Assembly: GCA_037893245.1 (NCBI GenBank) | Contig: JBAIAA010000871.1 | Coordinates: forward strand, 1-64,000 | Direction: 5' to 3' | DNA: 64,000 nt | Source: Crossaster papposus | Taxonomy: Eukaryota; Echinodermata; Asteroidea; Velatida; Solasteridae | Shown here: in pieces, positions 36,501 to 46,229 of the stretch | Numbering within the stretch: position 1 is the stretch's first letter | Layout of the letters: each line of letters begins with the position of its first letter | Notes under the pieces: generated by a model | Told to the model about the DNA's origin: nothing | The model's database searches: none | Seen by the model: the letters and a program-made list of their open reading frames with translations, nothing else | Translations under genes and position numbers: made by a program

Positions 36501-39500
36501 AAACAAGCTAAAGGAAGGATTAAACAAGTACATAAACCAGCTCTTGGGCCCGGACATTGGTAATGCATTTGCCTTTGGCTTGGGCATAATCTTGTTCAGC
36601 CCCATGATACAGTTTTACTTTTAAAGGTAGGATACACCATTTGCAGATATCAAAATATTTTACTACCAAATTCTTAAGAAAAATCTTACTTATTTGAAAG
36701 TGAATAATGATTGTAGGCATCCAACTAAATTATTGCGCTAGATATCCTGTAATTGTTCTGAAAAATTTAATTTTTATTAAACAAAATCATGATCGCCGTA
36801 CGGCGATAGCGAAAAAAACCAAGAACAACATAAGAAAAACTGCTTGACGCCAGTTGATAACGAACGTCATTTTTCTTGCTTTTCTCAGCAACCGTGATTG
36901 TAAAACTTCGGACAGGTCCGTTAAACGATATTTACTATAAAGTACAACCCTCCAAATCCACCCATTCCTGATAATTCAAGCAATTATCAATGGTGTAGCC
37001 CACCTTTAACCAGTTTGCGCCGGGATTATGTTAACATCACCGAGCCGACGCGTGGGATTATGGCCGATAGTACCGGAAACCACACCCATGCATTTCCAGC
37101 CTTGCTCGCTGCTGACAGACATTTCCGGCCTTGCTCGTGGCGTGTTTAACCAGTTCGCGCCGGATGACGTATATAAACGCAAACAAATCCCCAAATTCAA
37201 AACGGATGACGCATAAACACGCCAAGTTCAAGTTCGGAAATGTATGTCAGCAGCGAGCAAGGCCGGAAATGCGTGGGTGTGCTTCCCGGCACTATCAGCC
37301 TGAACCCGCTTCGGATCGAGTTTCGTTAAAAATAATCCCGCCCGTGGGCTTGGCGATGTTAAAATAATCCCGGCGCGAACTGGTTAAGCGTCATCCGTTT
37401 TGAATCTAGGGAAAACTTTGCGTTTATATACACGCCATCCAGCGCGTACTGGTTAACACTGGTAACATGTATGTACACATACTGTGTACTCGTTTAAAAC
37501 CGGCTAATGACATTTTTATTCTCTTACTGTTAGTTTCCGGTTTCAAATGGAAACGAAATCAGCTGGGCTAACATTTTAATGTGTTGTTTCCCTCATTAGA
37601 TCTTATCGAAGTCAACTCGCGCCGGGCGCCCATTGACAAGCTCTCCTGTATCGTGCGCTGTAGCAAGAACATCTTCAAGATCATCAGCCTATCCCAGGAT
37701 GCACCGGCGAGTGCCGACGACTACTTGCCTGCAATCATCTACATGGTGCTTAAAGCAAACCCGCCTCAACTACACTCCAATATTCAGTACATCACCAGGT
37801 TTGCAAACCCATCTCGGCTGATGCAAGGCGAAGCGGGATACTACTTTACAAACGTGGTACGTAAACGTTGCATGGTGTACAAGCATTGACTTCTATGCTG
37901 AATTAGTCCTAAAATTTGAAACTGCGGGTTATTGTTCTTGAGATCCGGAGCAAATTTCATGCCGCTGCTTAACAGTTAGCAGAAAAGTTGTGCTAACTTT
38001 TTCAGAAGACCTCCCGTATGTTTTGTTAATGAATAACAATCAAGGACGTTTGGCAATATATTTAGGGGGCCCTATTGTTTTCTAATGTTCAACGTCCCCT
38101 AGTTAAAGGCAAAAACAAACTCGTGCACTAAATAACACAAATGATATCCAAAAGAACAAACTTTTAAAACTGCAGGTTATATAGTGCAGCAGCATAGTCC
38201 AACATATCTTTGTACTGTACAGTCGAGTCCAGCTAGTTTTTGAGTGTGCCGATACTTCTAGTAGCAACACCCCGCCGCAAAAATAATGTCTGTATTTGTA
38301 GACACGCGTGCCAGAAGGAGCAAGTACGGCAGATCTTACGTACAAAGTCAACTGACTTTCTTTTTCTCAGTGCTACTTACAGGCGCGATACACAATACGT
38401 ATTGATCTTCGTGTACAAGGCAAACGATAGTCGTCACGATCACACGTGGTGCTCCAATTGTTAAAAGTTTTGATGAAGTTATCCTACTAAAGGAACGGCC
38501 TTGAATTTATGATGAAGAAAATCGGAAAAATCCAAAATGCCGCTCAAGGATCGCATCAAGCGAACAGCCCCAAATCCTCAAATTTCAATATGATTTTCAC
38601 ACACCCCAGGGAATAGGGGTTGCATTGCAAATACAGTGCAGCCGGAGTGTAAGCATTGTTTAGCCTCATTTTTGCCTCCGTGCCCGGCCTTTTCTCAAAA
38701 TATTGTTTGGCCTTGGTGCCCTACATACTGGCCTTGGTGCCCTCCATAATTTTGCTTCATTCAAGGCCAAAGTGGCCTTGCCCTAAAAAAAATGCCAAAT
38801 TCAAGGCCTGTTGTAATGACTTGTCTCGACTCGGATTCGTCACATTTGTTGGCGACTCAACTCGAGTCCTGATGGTTAAATGACTCCACTCGACACGAGT
38901 CACTGCAGGCAAATGACTTGTCTCGAACCGAGTCCCTCATCAGAATGACTTGACTTGACTCGAGTAAAGCTAATAAGACTTGAGTCCCCAAAATAAGAGC
39001 AAAACTTTGCGAACAATATTTGTTTAATAGTTTATGTTTACATCACGTTTATGTCAGCGAATAATTATGTATGTATACATGTACAATATACATGGTATAC
39101 ATATACAGTGGCCGTCTGTTTTCCTTCCTCTATGATACAACAAACATACCAAGCCGTGGACTTCCGCCTTGTCCTTAGTAATTAAGGTTAACCAACAAAA
39201 ACAGAGTGCAGCATTGTCTACCCATGACAGCAAGTGAAGGACTATGTGTGCACACACTACCGGCAGTCCATGTGAGGATGACATGTGTGTCATTAAACGT
39301 TTTTCTTATACAGTGCTGTGCCATCAGCTTCATAGAGAACCTGGATGCGCAGTCGCTGTCGCTAACCCAGGAGGAATATGACAGCTACATGGCTGGCAAG
39401 ACTGTACCGCCAGGAAGTCAATCCCAGGAGCCGATCTGTGATGGACTGCGATTGATGTATGCCAATCTCACGTCCCTGGAGGAGCTACGTGGACGGCAGG

Positions 39501-41398
39501 ACCGACTAATGAAGAGCGCCAGGGAGCTGCAAGCTGAGATGACTGCGTGGAAAAACGGCGTAATAAAACAGGTAAACCGAGGCTAGATTGCAATAAAAAC
39601 AGATTCAGCATTGTTGAGTTTAAAGTATTGGTTCACGAAAAACAAATTGTACCTGCTGCAGTGTTCACTTGCACGATTCGTGTTTGTCTGGTTTAAAGGT
39701 AGGATACACCATTGGTTATTGCTTGAAATATCATGAATAGGTGGATTTGAGGGGTTGTATTTTATAGTAAATATCGTTTAACTGACCTGTCCGAAGTTTT
39801 ACAATCATGGATGCCGAGAAAATCACGAAAACCAGTGTTTTTTTTTAACCGGCGTCGGGTAGTTATTCTTATGTTATTATTTGTTTTATAAAATTCAATT
39901 TTTCTGAATAATTACAGGATATCTAGCGCCATCATTTTGATGGATGCCTAGAATCATTATTTACTTTCAAAAAAGTAGGATATTTCTTAATAATTCAGTT
40001 GTAAATATTTTTGATATCTGCAAATGGTGTATCCTACCTTTAATTCACACGATATCACATCTGTCAGTTACAGGTTTGTATACATTTCAAGACAAATTGT
40101 ATGCAGTACAACCAACCTCAGTGTCACTGCATTGAAAACGTACTTCGTAAAGGATCAAGTTTGAGAATTGAAAGCAACTAGAAAATGTGTTCCACAAACA
40201 CTAGCTGTTTCGGCTGTTTAAAATGACTCTCTGACAAGTGATGACAACATCCGTTCAAACTTCATTGATAATACATAATAAATGACATAGGAAATTGGAT
40301 CTAAAACTTTCAAAAACTTTGACCCCAATTAGACTTAAGTACTGTCAGAGATGGTCTAAAAAAACTGCACATTTAATGACGTCACATGACACCTGATGAC
40401 ATCACATCAATTTTATACCTAGATTTTCAAAACATCAATGACCATCAATGACTTTATCAATGACTTTATCAATGACCTCACTTCAATTGATACCAATAAC
40501 ATATCCCACAATACCTGCATATCAAGTTTGAACCCAATTCAGAGATAGAGGGTCTTGAAAACTGCAACTTTGGTGTGACGTCACATGACACCTAATGACA
40601 TCTCTTCATTTTTATACCTAGATTTTTTAAACATCCCATAATAGTGTGTATTGTACATATAGGTTGACCTCAAGAACATACAGGACTTTACAAGAAACTT
40701 AACTTACCTCTTCCCATCAATGAGCCAATCATGTTGCAACGTGTACGCTCAAATCAAACATTTTTTGTCTGCTTTTTAAAAATAATTTAGACTGTTTTGT
40801 ATGTTTTTGTATATAAGTTTTATTGTTCAGATCTACGTAAAAACAAAGCATTACAAAAAACAAAATCAACGGACAACCACACGTAAAAGTCCTATATCTG
40901 GCAGCTCGGTTGTGCCGGGAGGTTAAATCATGAATTTGGTGCGCAAGACTCACACGGTCTATACCTGCATAACAAGTTTAAACCCAGAGATAGAGCATTT
41001 TGAAAACTTTACTTTTAATGTGACGCCCAATGACGTCATCATAACAAATTTGTTTTTGGACCATCTCTGGATGGTAGTCTAGTGTGTGCCCCAATTCTCA
41101 AGTCGATCGCGCTGACCAAAGTGTCAAAATGTATTGTCTGAACAAAAGCATGTACAAAACCAATGGAGAGAGTCTGAAAAAGGCAGAAATGCCGAAACAG
41201 AGCTTAGCAAGAGGGGTATCTGAGATCAAACCCTTATTTTACTTGATTTGATGTATTTTTTTTTAGGTAGATGATGTTTTGAGAGAAAAACCCTTGATCA
41301 TTCGTAGGGCCAAGGTACCTGCAGGACTGGACACAGAGATATCAAGCACGTCACATAATCTACCAGCCCCACTTGTACCACAGATCGTCAACAAATGA
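27577..41398 (+). CDS. RABGEF1: Rab5 guanine-nucleotide exchange factor RABGEF1 (Rabex-5), complete coding sequence
   Basis: Seven exons join in phase into 491 codons plus stop: 27621-27808, 30361-30524, 32907-33155, 36062-36289, 37600-37856, 39314-39571 and 41267-41398. The human protein is also 491 residues. Order: A20-type zinc finger (Cys22, 26, 38, 41; C-x3-C-x11-C-x2-C) and a short ubiquitin-interacting helix, a basic linker ([11 protein letters not shown]), a helical bundle, the VPS9 catalytic domain (ASADDYLP near 314-320, YYFTN at 357-361), and a C-terminal coiled coil that in the family binds Rabaptin-5. The protein loads GTP onto Rab5 at early endosomes and binds ubiquitin. All introns are GT-AG. 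A CTCCTTAG acceptor at 27576 suggests an upstream non-coding exon. Introns are packed with transposons but exons are intact. The tail may differ (see 41373). Confidence 0.97.
27621..27808 (+). CDS. RABGEF1: RABGEF1 coding exon 1 (A20 zinc finger)
   Basis: Starts at ATG in AAGCATGAA and ends ...CTCGCAA before GTAGGT (phase 2). It carries the whole zinc finger CKNGCGFYG...CSKCW and the start of the ubiquitin-binding helix. Confidence 0.95.
28072..28333. mobile_element. MITE in RABGEF1 intron 1
   Basis: TGGCCCAATTTCTTGGCTCT at the left is mirrored by AGAGCCAAGAAAGTGGACCCA at the right. The interior consists mostly of GTAAGCACAGAAT-like motifs in both orientations. Confidence 0.8.
28715..29912. 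mobile_element. Foldback element, 1.2 kb, long near-identical arms
   Basis: Arms 28715-29288 and 29334-29912 are inverted copies with only a few differences, including an ATTATGG duplication in the right arm near 29803. They are separated by a 45-bp loop. The outer tips read GGCTAGCTTAGTCTTGGCC and complement. A 70-codon frame is open in both arms but lacks any domain, so it is a symmetric by-product. The element lies in RABGEF1 intron 1. Confidence 0.92.
29906..29985 (+). ncRNA. tRNA-like pol III promoter region (SINE head or tRNA relic)
   Basis: TAGCTCGGTAGTCGAGTGG fits a tRNA A box with D-loop. GGTTATGGCTTAGAGTCC sits at B-box distance with two mismatches to GGTTCGAATCC and one extra stretch. 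No acceptor stem closes cleanly, so it is more likely a tRNA-derived SINE head. Confidence 0.45.
29995..30219. mobile_element. CCAGTTCGCGCCGG-family MITE, diverged copy
   Basis: It starts CCAGTTCGCGTCGGATG after TTAA and ends GCAAACTGG before CTAA. The interior matches the family in CGGAAATATGTGTCAG and CCTGAACCCG phrases but with many changes, so it is an old insertion. Confidence 0.8.
30361..30524 (+). CDS. RABGEF1: RABGEF1 coding exon 2 (basic linker)
   Basis: Follows CTGAAG and completes the split Lys codon. It encodes [12 protein letters not shown] then [13 protein letters not shown] and VKTFFGK, and ends before GTAAGA. The human counterpart of the MIU acidic run is shorter here. Confidence 0.93.
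30925..32235 (-). pseudogene. BEL/Pao integrase, antisense in RABGEF1 intron 2
   Basis: On the minus strand the integrase is readable in pieces. [20 protein letters not shown] then [16 protein letters not shown] is the zinc-binding part (near 32225-32120), and IQMMADLPK follows. FGPFLLKRA is the first catalytic strand, and [15 protein letters not shown] lies near 31990. [17 protein letters not shown] is near 31780, and [10 protein letters not shown] near 31640. [16 protein letters not shown] is near 31190, with VRSVQVKIR and [10 protein letters not shown] near 31000-30970. Frameshifts and stops occur throughout. It is not the same copy as 16985-19163, being on the other strand and preserving different stretches. 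No LTRs are seen. Confidence 0.8.
32300..32735 (+). pseudogene. DIRS/Ngaro-type RNase H fragment in RABGEF1 intron 2
   Basis: [20 protein letters not shown], then [31 protein letters not shown] and LLAYAFPPF are the characteristic RNase H-to-C-terminus sequence of DIRS-like pol. The frame is open for about 130 codons. It starts next to the antisense BEL/Pao piece, so the two insertions abut. Confidence 0.75.
32907..33155 (+). CDS. RABGEF1: RABGEF1 coding exon 3 (helical bundle)
   Basis: Follows TTGCAG and ends AAAG before GTAAAC. It encodes [20 protein letters not shown] and [15 protein letters not shown], aligning with the membrane-targeting and helical-bundle part of Rabex-5. Confidence 0.96.
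33740..33975. repeat. GAGGATTTTGGAGGATT repeats with inverted copies
   Basis: GAGGATTTTGGAG-type phrases recur about six times, and one inverted AATCCCCAGAATCCTC segment allows a hairpin. It sits in RABGEF1 intron 3. Confidence 0.6.
34599..34974 (-). mobile_element. TTAA-type MITE, copy 2 (RABGEF1 intron 3)
   Basis: TTAA then AGGTAGTATACACC at the left, GTATCCTACCA then TTAA at the right. Reverse orientation relative to copy 1; about 375 bp. Confidence 0.9.
35371..35760 (+). mobile_element. TTAA-type MITE, copy 3 (RABGEF1 intron 3)
   Basis: TTAA then AGGTAGGATACATCG at the left, GTATCCTACCT then TTAA at the right. It retains the internal GCGATCGCCGTCCGGCGATC palindrome. Confidence 0.92.
36062..36289 (+). 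CDS. RABGEF1: RABGEF1 coding exon 4 (start of VPS9 module)
   Basis: Follows ATGACAG and ends before GTGGGT. It encodes [16 protein letters not shown] and [18 protein letters not shown], which are conserved across the family. Confidence 0.96.
36621..37009 (-). mobile_element. TTAA-type MITE, copy 4 (RABGEF1 intron 4)
   Basis: TTAA then AGGTAGGATACACC at the left, GTAGCCCACCT then TTAA at the right. The right TTAA is shared with the left flank of the next element at 37012. Confidence 0.92.
37012..37455. mobile_element. CCAGTTCGCGCCGG-family MITE, outer copy of a self-nested pair
   Basis: The left part 37012-37148 starts CCAGTTTGCGCCGGG after TTAA. The right part 37388-37455 ends in TACTGG before TTAA. 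The missing junction matches the intact copy at 9328, where GTGTTTATGCGTCATCC is continuous. Confidence 0.88.
37149..37387. mobile_element. CCAGTTCGCGCCGG-family MITE, inner copy
   Basis: It starts CCAGTTCGCGCCGGATG after TTAA and ends CGGCGCGAACTGG before TTAA, and sits inside the outer copy in the opposite orientation. Confidence 0.92.
37600..37856 (+). CDS. RABGEF1: RABGEF1 coding exon 5 (VPS9 catalytic core)
   Basis: Follows CATTAG and ends before GTACGT (phase 0). It contains the acidic-proline motif ASADDYLP and the [17 protein letters not shown] end of the catalytic surface. Confidence 0.97.
38815..38995. repeat. GACTCGAGT-rich repeat
   Basis: GACTTGTCTCGA, CTCGAGTC and related palindromic phrases recur about ten times with both orientations mixed. 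It is probably the core of a non-autonomous DNA element in RABGEF1 intron 5. Confidence 0.65.
39314..39571 (+). CDS. RABGEF1: RABGEF1 coding exon 6 (VPS9 end and coiled coil)
   Basis: Follows TATACAG and ends before GTAAAC, exactly 86 codons. [17 protein letters not shown] closes VPS9. [19 protein letters not shown] starts the heptad-rich coiled coil. Confidence 0.97.
39693..40042 (+). mobile_element. TTAA-type MITE, copy 5 (RABGEF1 intron 6)
   Basis: TTAA then AGGTAGGATACACCATTGG at the left, GTATCCTACCT then TTAA at the right. The internal palindrome has been deleted, so it is about 350 bp. Confidence 0.92.
40340..41060. repeat. Degenerate tandem units with GACGTCA sites (RABGEF1 intron 6)
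   Basis: Units contain ATGACGTCACATGACACC, a TTTTATACCTAGATTTT phrase and an AGAGATAGAG phrase, at about 40350, 40540 and 40980. They resemble the internal repeats of the Helentron-like elements at the right end of the window. Confidence 0.55.
41267..41398 (+). CDS. RABGEF1: RABGEF1 last coding exon
   Basis: Follows TTTTTAG and encodes [18 protein letters not shown], ending [16 protein letters not shown]. The human protein ends in a similar Pro-rich tail. A near copy of the last 60 bases lies downstream in another frame. Confidence 0.9.
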   Translation, partial: VDDVLREKPLIIRRAKVPAGLDTEISSTSHNLPAPLVPQIVNK

Positions 41399-41530
41399 GG
41401 ATTCTATACGCCTTGTGTTGGACACTCCGGCCCAGCACCAAGTACCAGTGGAGGATATCCAGAATGTTGAAATATTACCAGTCCCTCTTGTACCACATCA
41501 TCAACAAGCTGAGGATGTTGGGGATGTTAT
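41399..41530 (+). other. RABGEF1 3' region with a near copy of the last coding bases
   Basis: A +1 frame stays open from 41373 to 41570. It repeats the end of the coding exon: CCAGTCCCTCTTGTACCACA at 41480 resembles CCAGCCCCACTTGTACCACA at 41363, about 115 bases apart. Confidence 0.5.
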
Positions 41531-41835
41531 ACCCCCGTCACACCGGACTGGCGTCCTTACTGCGTCCTAAAATGGAGGACGCCGATGGTCGCCGTGAGAA
41601 CCCCAATCCTTTTTCTTTAAAATATCAAGATTTCGGTCACCCGTCACACCGGGGTCCTGTGCTCCGCGATCTGTACGTCTACTCGGCGTTCCCACGGCGT
41701 TCTCACCACGACCTTACCGCGTCCTTGGCGTTTCTATTGAGTTTGCACGGCGTCCCCACGGCGATCATCGGCGACCTCACGGCATTTTTGGCGATTCTAC
41801 CACGACCTTACCGCATCCTAAGGACGCCATAGACG
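41530..41835. repeat. CCGTCACACCGG-type element
   Basis: Starts CCCCCGTCACACCGGACTGG. The 300 bp are built from GGCGTTC, CCACGACCTTACCGCGTCC and inverted GGACGCC phrases, the pattern of a compact MITE. Confidence 0.6.
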
Positions 41836-41929
41836 TGGTGGCAAGGTCTTAGGCAGGATTTTGTGAATTGGGTGTGTCAAAAAAAATTGTGGGTATGTAA
41901 CAATTTGAGTACATGTAACTGGGAAGCAT

Positions 41930-42025
41930 GTACGCGAAGCGCACATCACGAGCGCGTAGCGCGAAGTCCCTGCGGCCGGGGTTCAGGGCCCTTAAGCGGG
42001 CCCTGAAATTTTTTGGTTTATTAGG
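41930..42025. repeat. CpG-rich interspersed repeat
   Basis: GAGCGCGTAGCGCGAAGTCC then GGGCCCTTAAGCGGGCCC looks like a conserved transposon tip with a short hairpin. Confidence 0.45.
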
Positions 42026-43550
42026 TGCTCTCTGGCGCAATCTGAGGCCAATTTCTACCTATTTTTTGTTAATGTTGTGGCAATATGAAGCCTGATTTTT
42101 ATACCATTTTTTTTTTAAATCTAATATTTACCATTTTTAGCTGGAATGATAACTTGAAATAAATTTTGACCAGAGGAGTATATTATGGATACCGGTATTG
42201 GAAGTTTGGATTTAAAAACAGCGCACACTGACTCACACTACGTGTAAAATGAGGTAACGGTTAATTGGTCATAAACCTTAGGCATACTTAACATAGGCAG
42301 GATTTGGCTGGGAGCGACCGGCAATGACTCCATTTAAAATAATAAACAAATTACAAGCCCTAATAGTTATTAAGTAAGTTTAATTTAAAGTTGTATGTTA
42401 AAATAAAATGTTACAAGTTGTGTTTAATCTTTAAAAAACTATACGCCAAACGCCCGCTTGTGCTAGCGGGGTTTATTCCGACCGTCTCTACAAACGGTGG
42501 AAAAAGCGGCGTGTTTGTTCCAATTTAGTGTTTAGTAATTTACATAAATTTAGCTTAAATGTAGGTCACGTGACAAATATATAAACACTGTGGTTAGCGC
42601 CTATTGCACTCGTTCTGCTGGGGCTACTCAACCGTCACTTCAAACGGTGAAATTCCAGTGTTTTTATTGGCAAGTCTGCCAAGTAAATGGGCCCAGTGGT
42701 GAGCCAAGCATGGCAATTGGGGCAAGCCTGCCCCGTTCAAGCTTATGAAAGCGTTAAAAAAATTAAAATATGTAATTGCCTGAAATGCAATAAGAAGGAA
42801 TAAACAAACTAGCGGCTCGAAAAACTAAGCCAAAAAAGTCAAATCATAGTCTATATGGTTGTTATTTTGTGTGTGTGGTTTGAGAATAATAACGTATGTA
42901 TACATAACGTATGTATACATGTACATGTATGTACGTTGCTTGTTAGGTGAAATACATTTTTTTTTTTTTTCGTTTTTTTTTTTTTCACTCAAGAAAAAAG
43001 GGGGTCCGGACCCCTTGGACCCCCCCCCCCCCCCCTGTATCCGCCCATGGAACATAGGGGTTTTCAGCATTATAGGCCTATTATTGTTATGTTTAAGCTT
43101 TTAATCCTTCTGTGGTCGGCTAAATTATAACAAAATCGTGGACAAAGTTTCATTAAAACGCCATCATTACGTTATTTGTAATTCGTGTTTTTACGGACTA
43201 AACCTATTTGGTATTTTAAAAAGAAGATTGTGATTTTCTCTCCTCGAAATGCAGATTTCGAATTGTATACGTCTGGTTAGTTAAAAATTAATTCTAAAAG
43301 TAAAAAGTTCACTCATCTGAAGAGCGATGTGGGACAATCCGTTACTTTTAGGAAACGCTAAATGCAAAAGAGCTTACAGTCACGCCAAGGAAGACATTTT
43401 AATCGGATTTTCAAAATTAATAATCCAGGAATTTATTAACATGTTCACCTTGTCTCATAATTATGACCTCGTTAGTCTCATAGGCCTATAACTTTAATGT
43501 TTAAATAAGTGAGCATCTATTAACGCTAGCAAGAAAAAAAGATGATTTAC
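42026..43550. other. No recognisable gene
   Basis: AT-rich, with poly-T near 42960 and a GGGGTCCGGACCCC / poly-C stretch at 43002-43036 that looks like the end of an interspersed element. Confidence 0.45.
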
Positions 43551-43985
43551 CAAACGTTTTGCAAAACACAAATGTAAACATGTTGTTATCCAATTCCAAC
43601 ATTTCTTTCAATTGTTTATCAAGGTTAACTATTTGTTTGCTACATTGTTGAACAATACTGGAGTTATTATAAGATCTGTAAAAGGGCAATTCCATTTGTG
43701 GATAACAAATTGACGCCACCTTAATATCCACCTATACCACGTCCCGGGTTACCCATATACCAAGTTTGAACCCAATGTATTAGGCTTTTTATTTCTGTTT
43801 TCTTCACGTAGTTGAAGGGCAAAACCCAATGATTTACACCACGCCGAAGCAACAAAAAAACACCACAATTTTATTAAACATTTCCTTACCATGTGAGAAA
43901 AACTTTCGTCTTCCGACCCGTTATCCCAGATTGCCGATATTTCACAAACGAGCACGAGACAAAGTAGCTTCATTAGCCCAGCCAT
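43551..43985 (-). CDS. Candidate secreted protein, 5' exons (partial)
   Basis: Exon 1 (43985-43890) encodes 32 residues starting MAGLMKLLCLVLVC, a good signal peptide followed by an acidic stretch (DNGSEDESF), and ends at a GTAAGG donor in phase 0. A TATATAAAGG box lies at 44027-44018, about 35-40 bases upstream of the ATG. A possible later exon (43675-43551) after TTTTACAG encodes SIVQQCSKQIVNLDKQLKE, helical and amphipathic, ending at GTAAAT. Its phase does not match exon 1 directly, so either an exon between them is missing or the link is wrong. The family is not recognised. Confidence 0.4.
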
Positions 43986-44017
43986 GATTGCAATTTGATA
44001 TTACTTTATAATCCTGC

Positions 44018-44027
44018 CTTTATATAT
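44018..44027 (-). promoter_or_regulatory. TATA box of the candidate secreted-protein gene
   Basis: TATATAAAGG on the minus strand, at a distance that would give a leader of only a few bases before the ATG at 43985. Confidence 0.45.
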
Positions 44028-44742
44028 CGAATGAATAATTCCTATAGAATTTATATTTTATGTAAGGCCAATTAAACCAAAATAGTTTTTCGTCCTCGCA
44101 CGCATCCATTTTGCTAACATTTTAACCTTAACTTTTGTTTACGTAATTTCGTACGTAATTTCTTCGTTTTTCTCGGGAACGGTAAGATTTAGGTTGGTTC
44201 TCTTTCAAACACAATTATGTTTGAAATAAGTTAAACAATCCAAGATAAATTTCGGGCATTTCAGGACAATCAGTTCCCCTTTATTGGGTGCTTTAAGGCG
44301 TATATTGTTGTGTTTGGTATATTCCTTGATTGTCAGAATATATGCAGGAAACACCGTAGCTGTTTTCCTACTCACTCATTTGGGGTCGTGAATTCATCAG
44401 CTAGTCTTCCCCGGGTTATCCGCGTTCGTCCGGCAGAGATCTGCAGATAGACACTGCGCTCCAGAGGGGAAAATGACCCGTAGAATTCGCACCGGAGCTA
44501 CGTACCAACAATGTCGCGGCCGCTGTTGAAAAAGGCGGGCATTAATTGTTGCAACTTGCTGCATATAATTTCCACCTACAGTAGATGTGCAGGATCGGCA
44601 ACACGCAACACGGGGACCAGACGGGGCAAAGCTTTACCTAGCCAGTAGTACCACTAAACAATGGAATTATTTAATCTCATACCTCAAAACATTAGTTAAA
44701 TCATGGACACTTTTTGTGTGGGTGCGAAACGAGACGTATAGT
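44028..44742. other. No recognisable gene
   Basis: Nothing supported. The 192-codon frame starting at 44587 runs through the MITE at 44743 and is not a gene. Confidence 0.5.
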
Positions 44743-45079
44743 TTAAAGGTAGGAAACTTGCTTGTACTTGAATGGGTGGAATTGGGGGTTGTATTTTATA
44801 GTAAATATCGTTTAACTGACCTTTCCAAAGTTGTACAATCATGGATGCTGAAAAAACAAGAAAAACGGCGTTCGTTTTCAACCGGCGTCAGGCAGTGGTT
44901 CTTATGTTGTTCGTGTTGTTGTTATAAAATTAATTTTTTCGGAACATTTACAGGATATCTAGCGCAATCCTTAGGCTGGATGCCTACAATCATTATTCAC
45001 TTTCAAATAAGTAAGATATTTTCTAGTAATTCGGTAGTAAATTGTTTCGATATCTGCAAATGGTGTATCCTACCTTTAA
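44743..45079 (+). mobile_element. TTAA-type MITE, copy 6
   Basis: TTAA then AGGTAGGAAACTTGC at the left, GTATCCTACCT then TTAA at the right. The internal palindrome is deleted. Confidence 0.9.
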
Positions 45080-46140
45080 GTCAGATAAACGACTCAAAAT
45101 TTGGACATTCTTTAATTAAAATGGGCTCGAAATTGGTTGACTGTTTTATTTTCTCACTTAATTGAGGCCAAGTGCTGGTACTTCAGCCAATCTGATTCCC
45201 ATTAAAAATTAATCAACGACTGCATCAACTTTCATTTTGTTCATTGGAAAATTATCGCAGTTTATTCACTTGATCAAATAGTCCATATAGCGTGACTATC
45301 TTGGCTGCAATATGTCGATGTTTACTCAGCCGTTGTTGGTTCTCCAGTACCTGTGGCAGAATAAATATTAAAAACAAACCAATTCAAAGTTAGAAATTAT
45401 TATTTCTTTTTGACAAAGTAATTTCAAAGATGACGTGTCCGATATAAGTGGCGCACGTTTTGATAAATCTAAGAACACTTTAAACAATATTTCCAGTTTG
45501 AAGTTAAGTACCTGTTAATGTCTTAACCCGAAAATGATAAAGAGCGATCTTTTTCTCGGATCATTACCATTAAAAATGAGTACAATATACATTTATTGAC
45601 GAAAGTGTTATTTGTGCAACGTTAGATCGCCCAGAAGTTTGTTTATAACGCATTGCATTACATTTACATGTATACGTTTTGCGGAATAAGAGCGTATGGC
45701 TTTATATCAGGGGTAAAGCGCCCTCAAGCGACAGCAATGCTAAGCTTCCTCAAATGGCGTTTGGACGAAGATGTTTTTCTTTTACTATGTGACTGTATAC
45801 AAACAGTTTCTTTATGGATGGGTCTGTGATGTGATTCAGGCCTTTTCCTAATTAATATGTTACAATGACAAATACAAAATTAAACTTCAATTAATCATAA
45901 CAAAATCCATGATAGGCCTAACCAAATACTTAAATCACCCACTCTGCCAATCTGAAAATTGTGTCCTCCATTGTCTTGGGAATAGCGCAGTCGTCTATTT
46001 GTTTTTACAGTATTTGACTTTCGATTCGACTTGGTCAATACAATTTGTTCAAACACCAAAATATCAAATCTTTTAATTGGCCATTAAATTCGGTAAACAA
46101 TACCATCTGTTTTTATCTTCCCTCTACTTAAACAGAGAAC
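45080..46140. other. No recognisable gene
   Basis: AT-rich spacer between the two candidate secreted-protein genes, ending in a poly-G tract at 46143-46164. Confidence 0.45.
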
Positions 46141-46167
46141 GTGGGGGGGGGGGGGGGGGGGGGGAAG

Positions 46168-46205
46168 TATAAAAATGCCTGAGTTAGGGTGTATTTTCAT
46201 CAGTC
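46168..46205 (+). promoter_or_regulatory. TATA box and initiator
   Basis: TATAAAA at 46168-46174 and a TCAGTC initiator at 46200-46205 are spaced about 32 bases apart, as in a focused pol II promoter. The ATG follows 25 bases later. A poly-G run lies directly upstream. Confidence 0.6.
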
Positions 46206-46229
46206 TTTGACGAGGTACGAGCCAAAATC

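Noticed and set aside
42825..43104. Frames with poly-Lys/Phe and poly-Pro on both strands
   Set aside because: They come from poly-T and poly-C tracts at an element end.
44587..45165. 192-codon plus-strand frame
   Set aside because: Most of it lies in a TTAA-type MITE, and other copies of that MITE do not keep the frame open.
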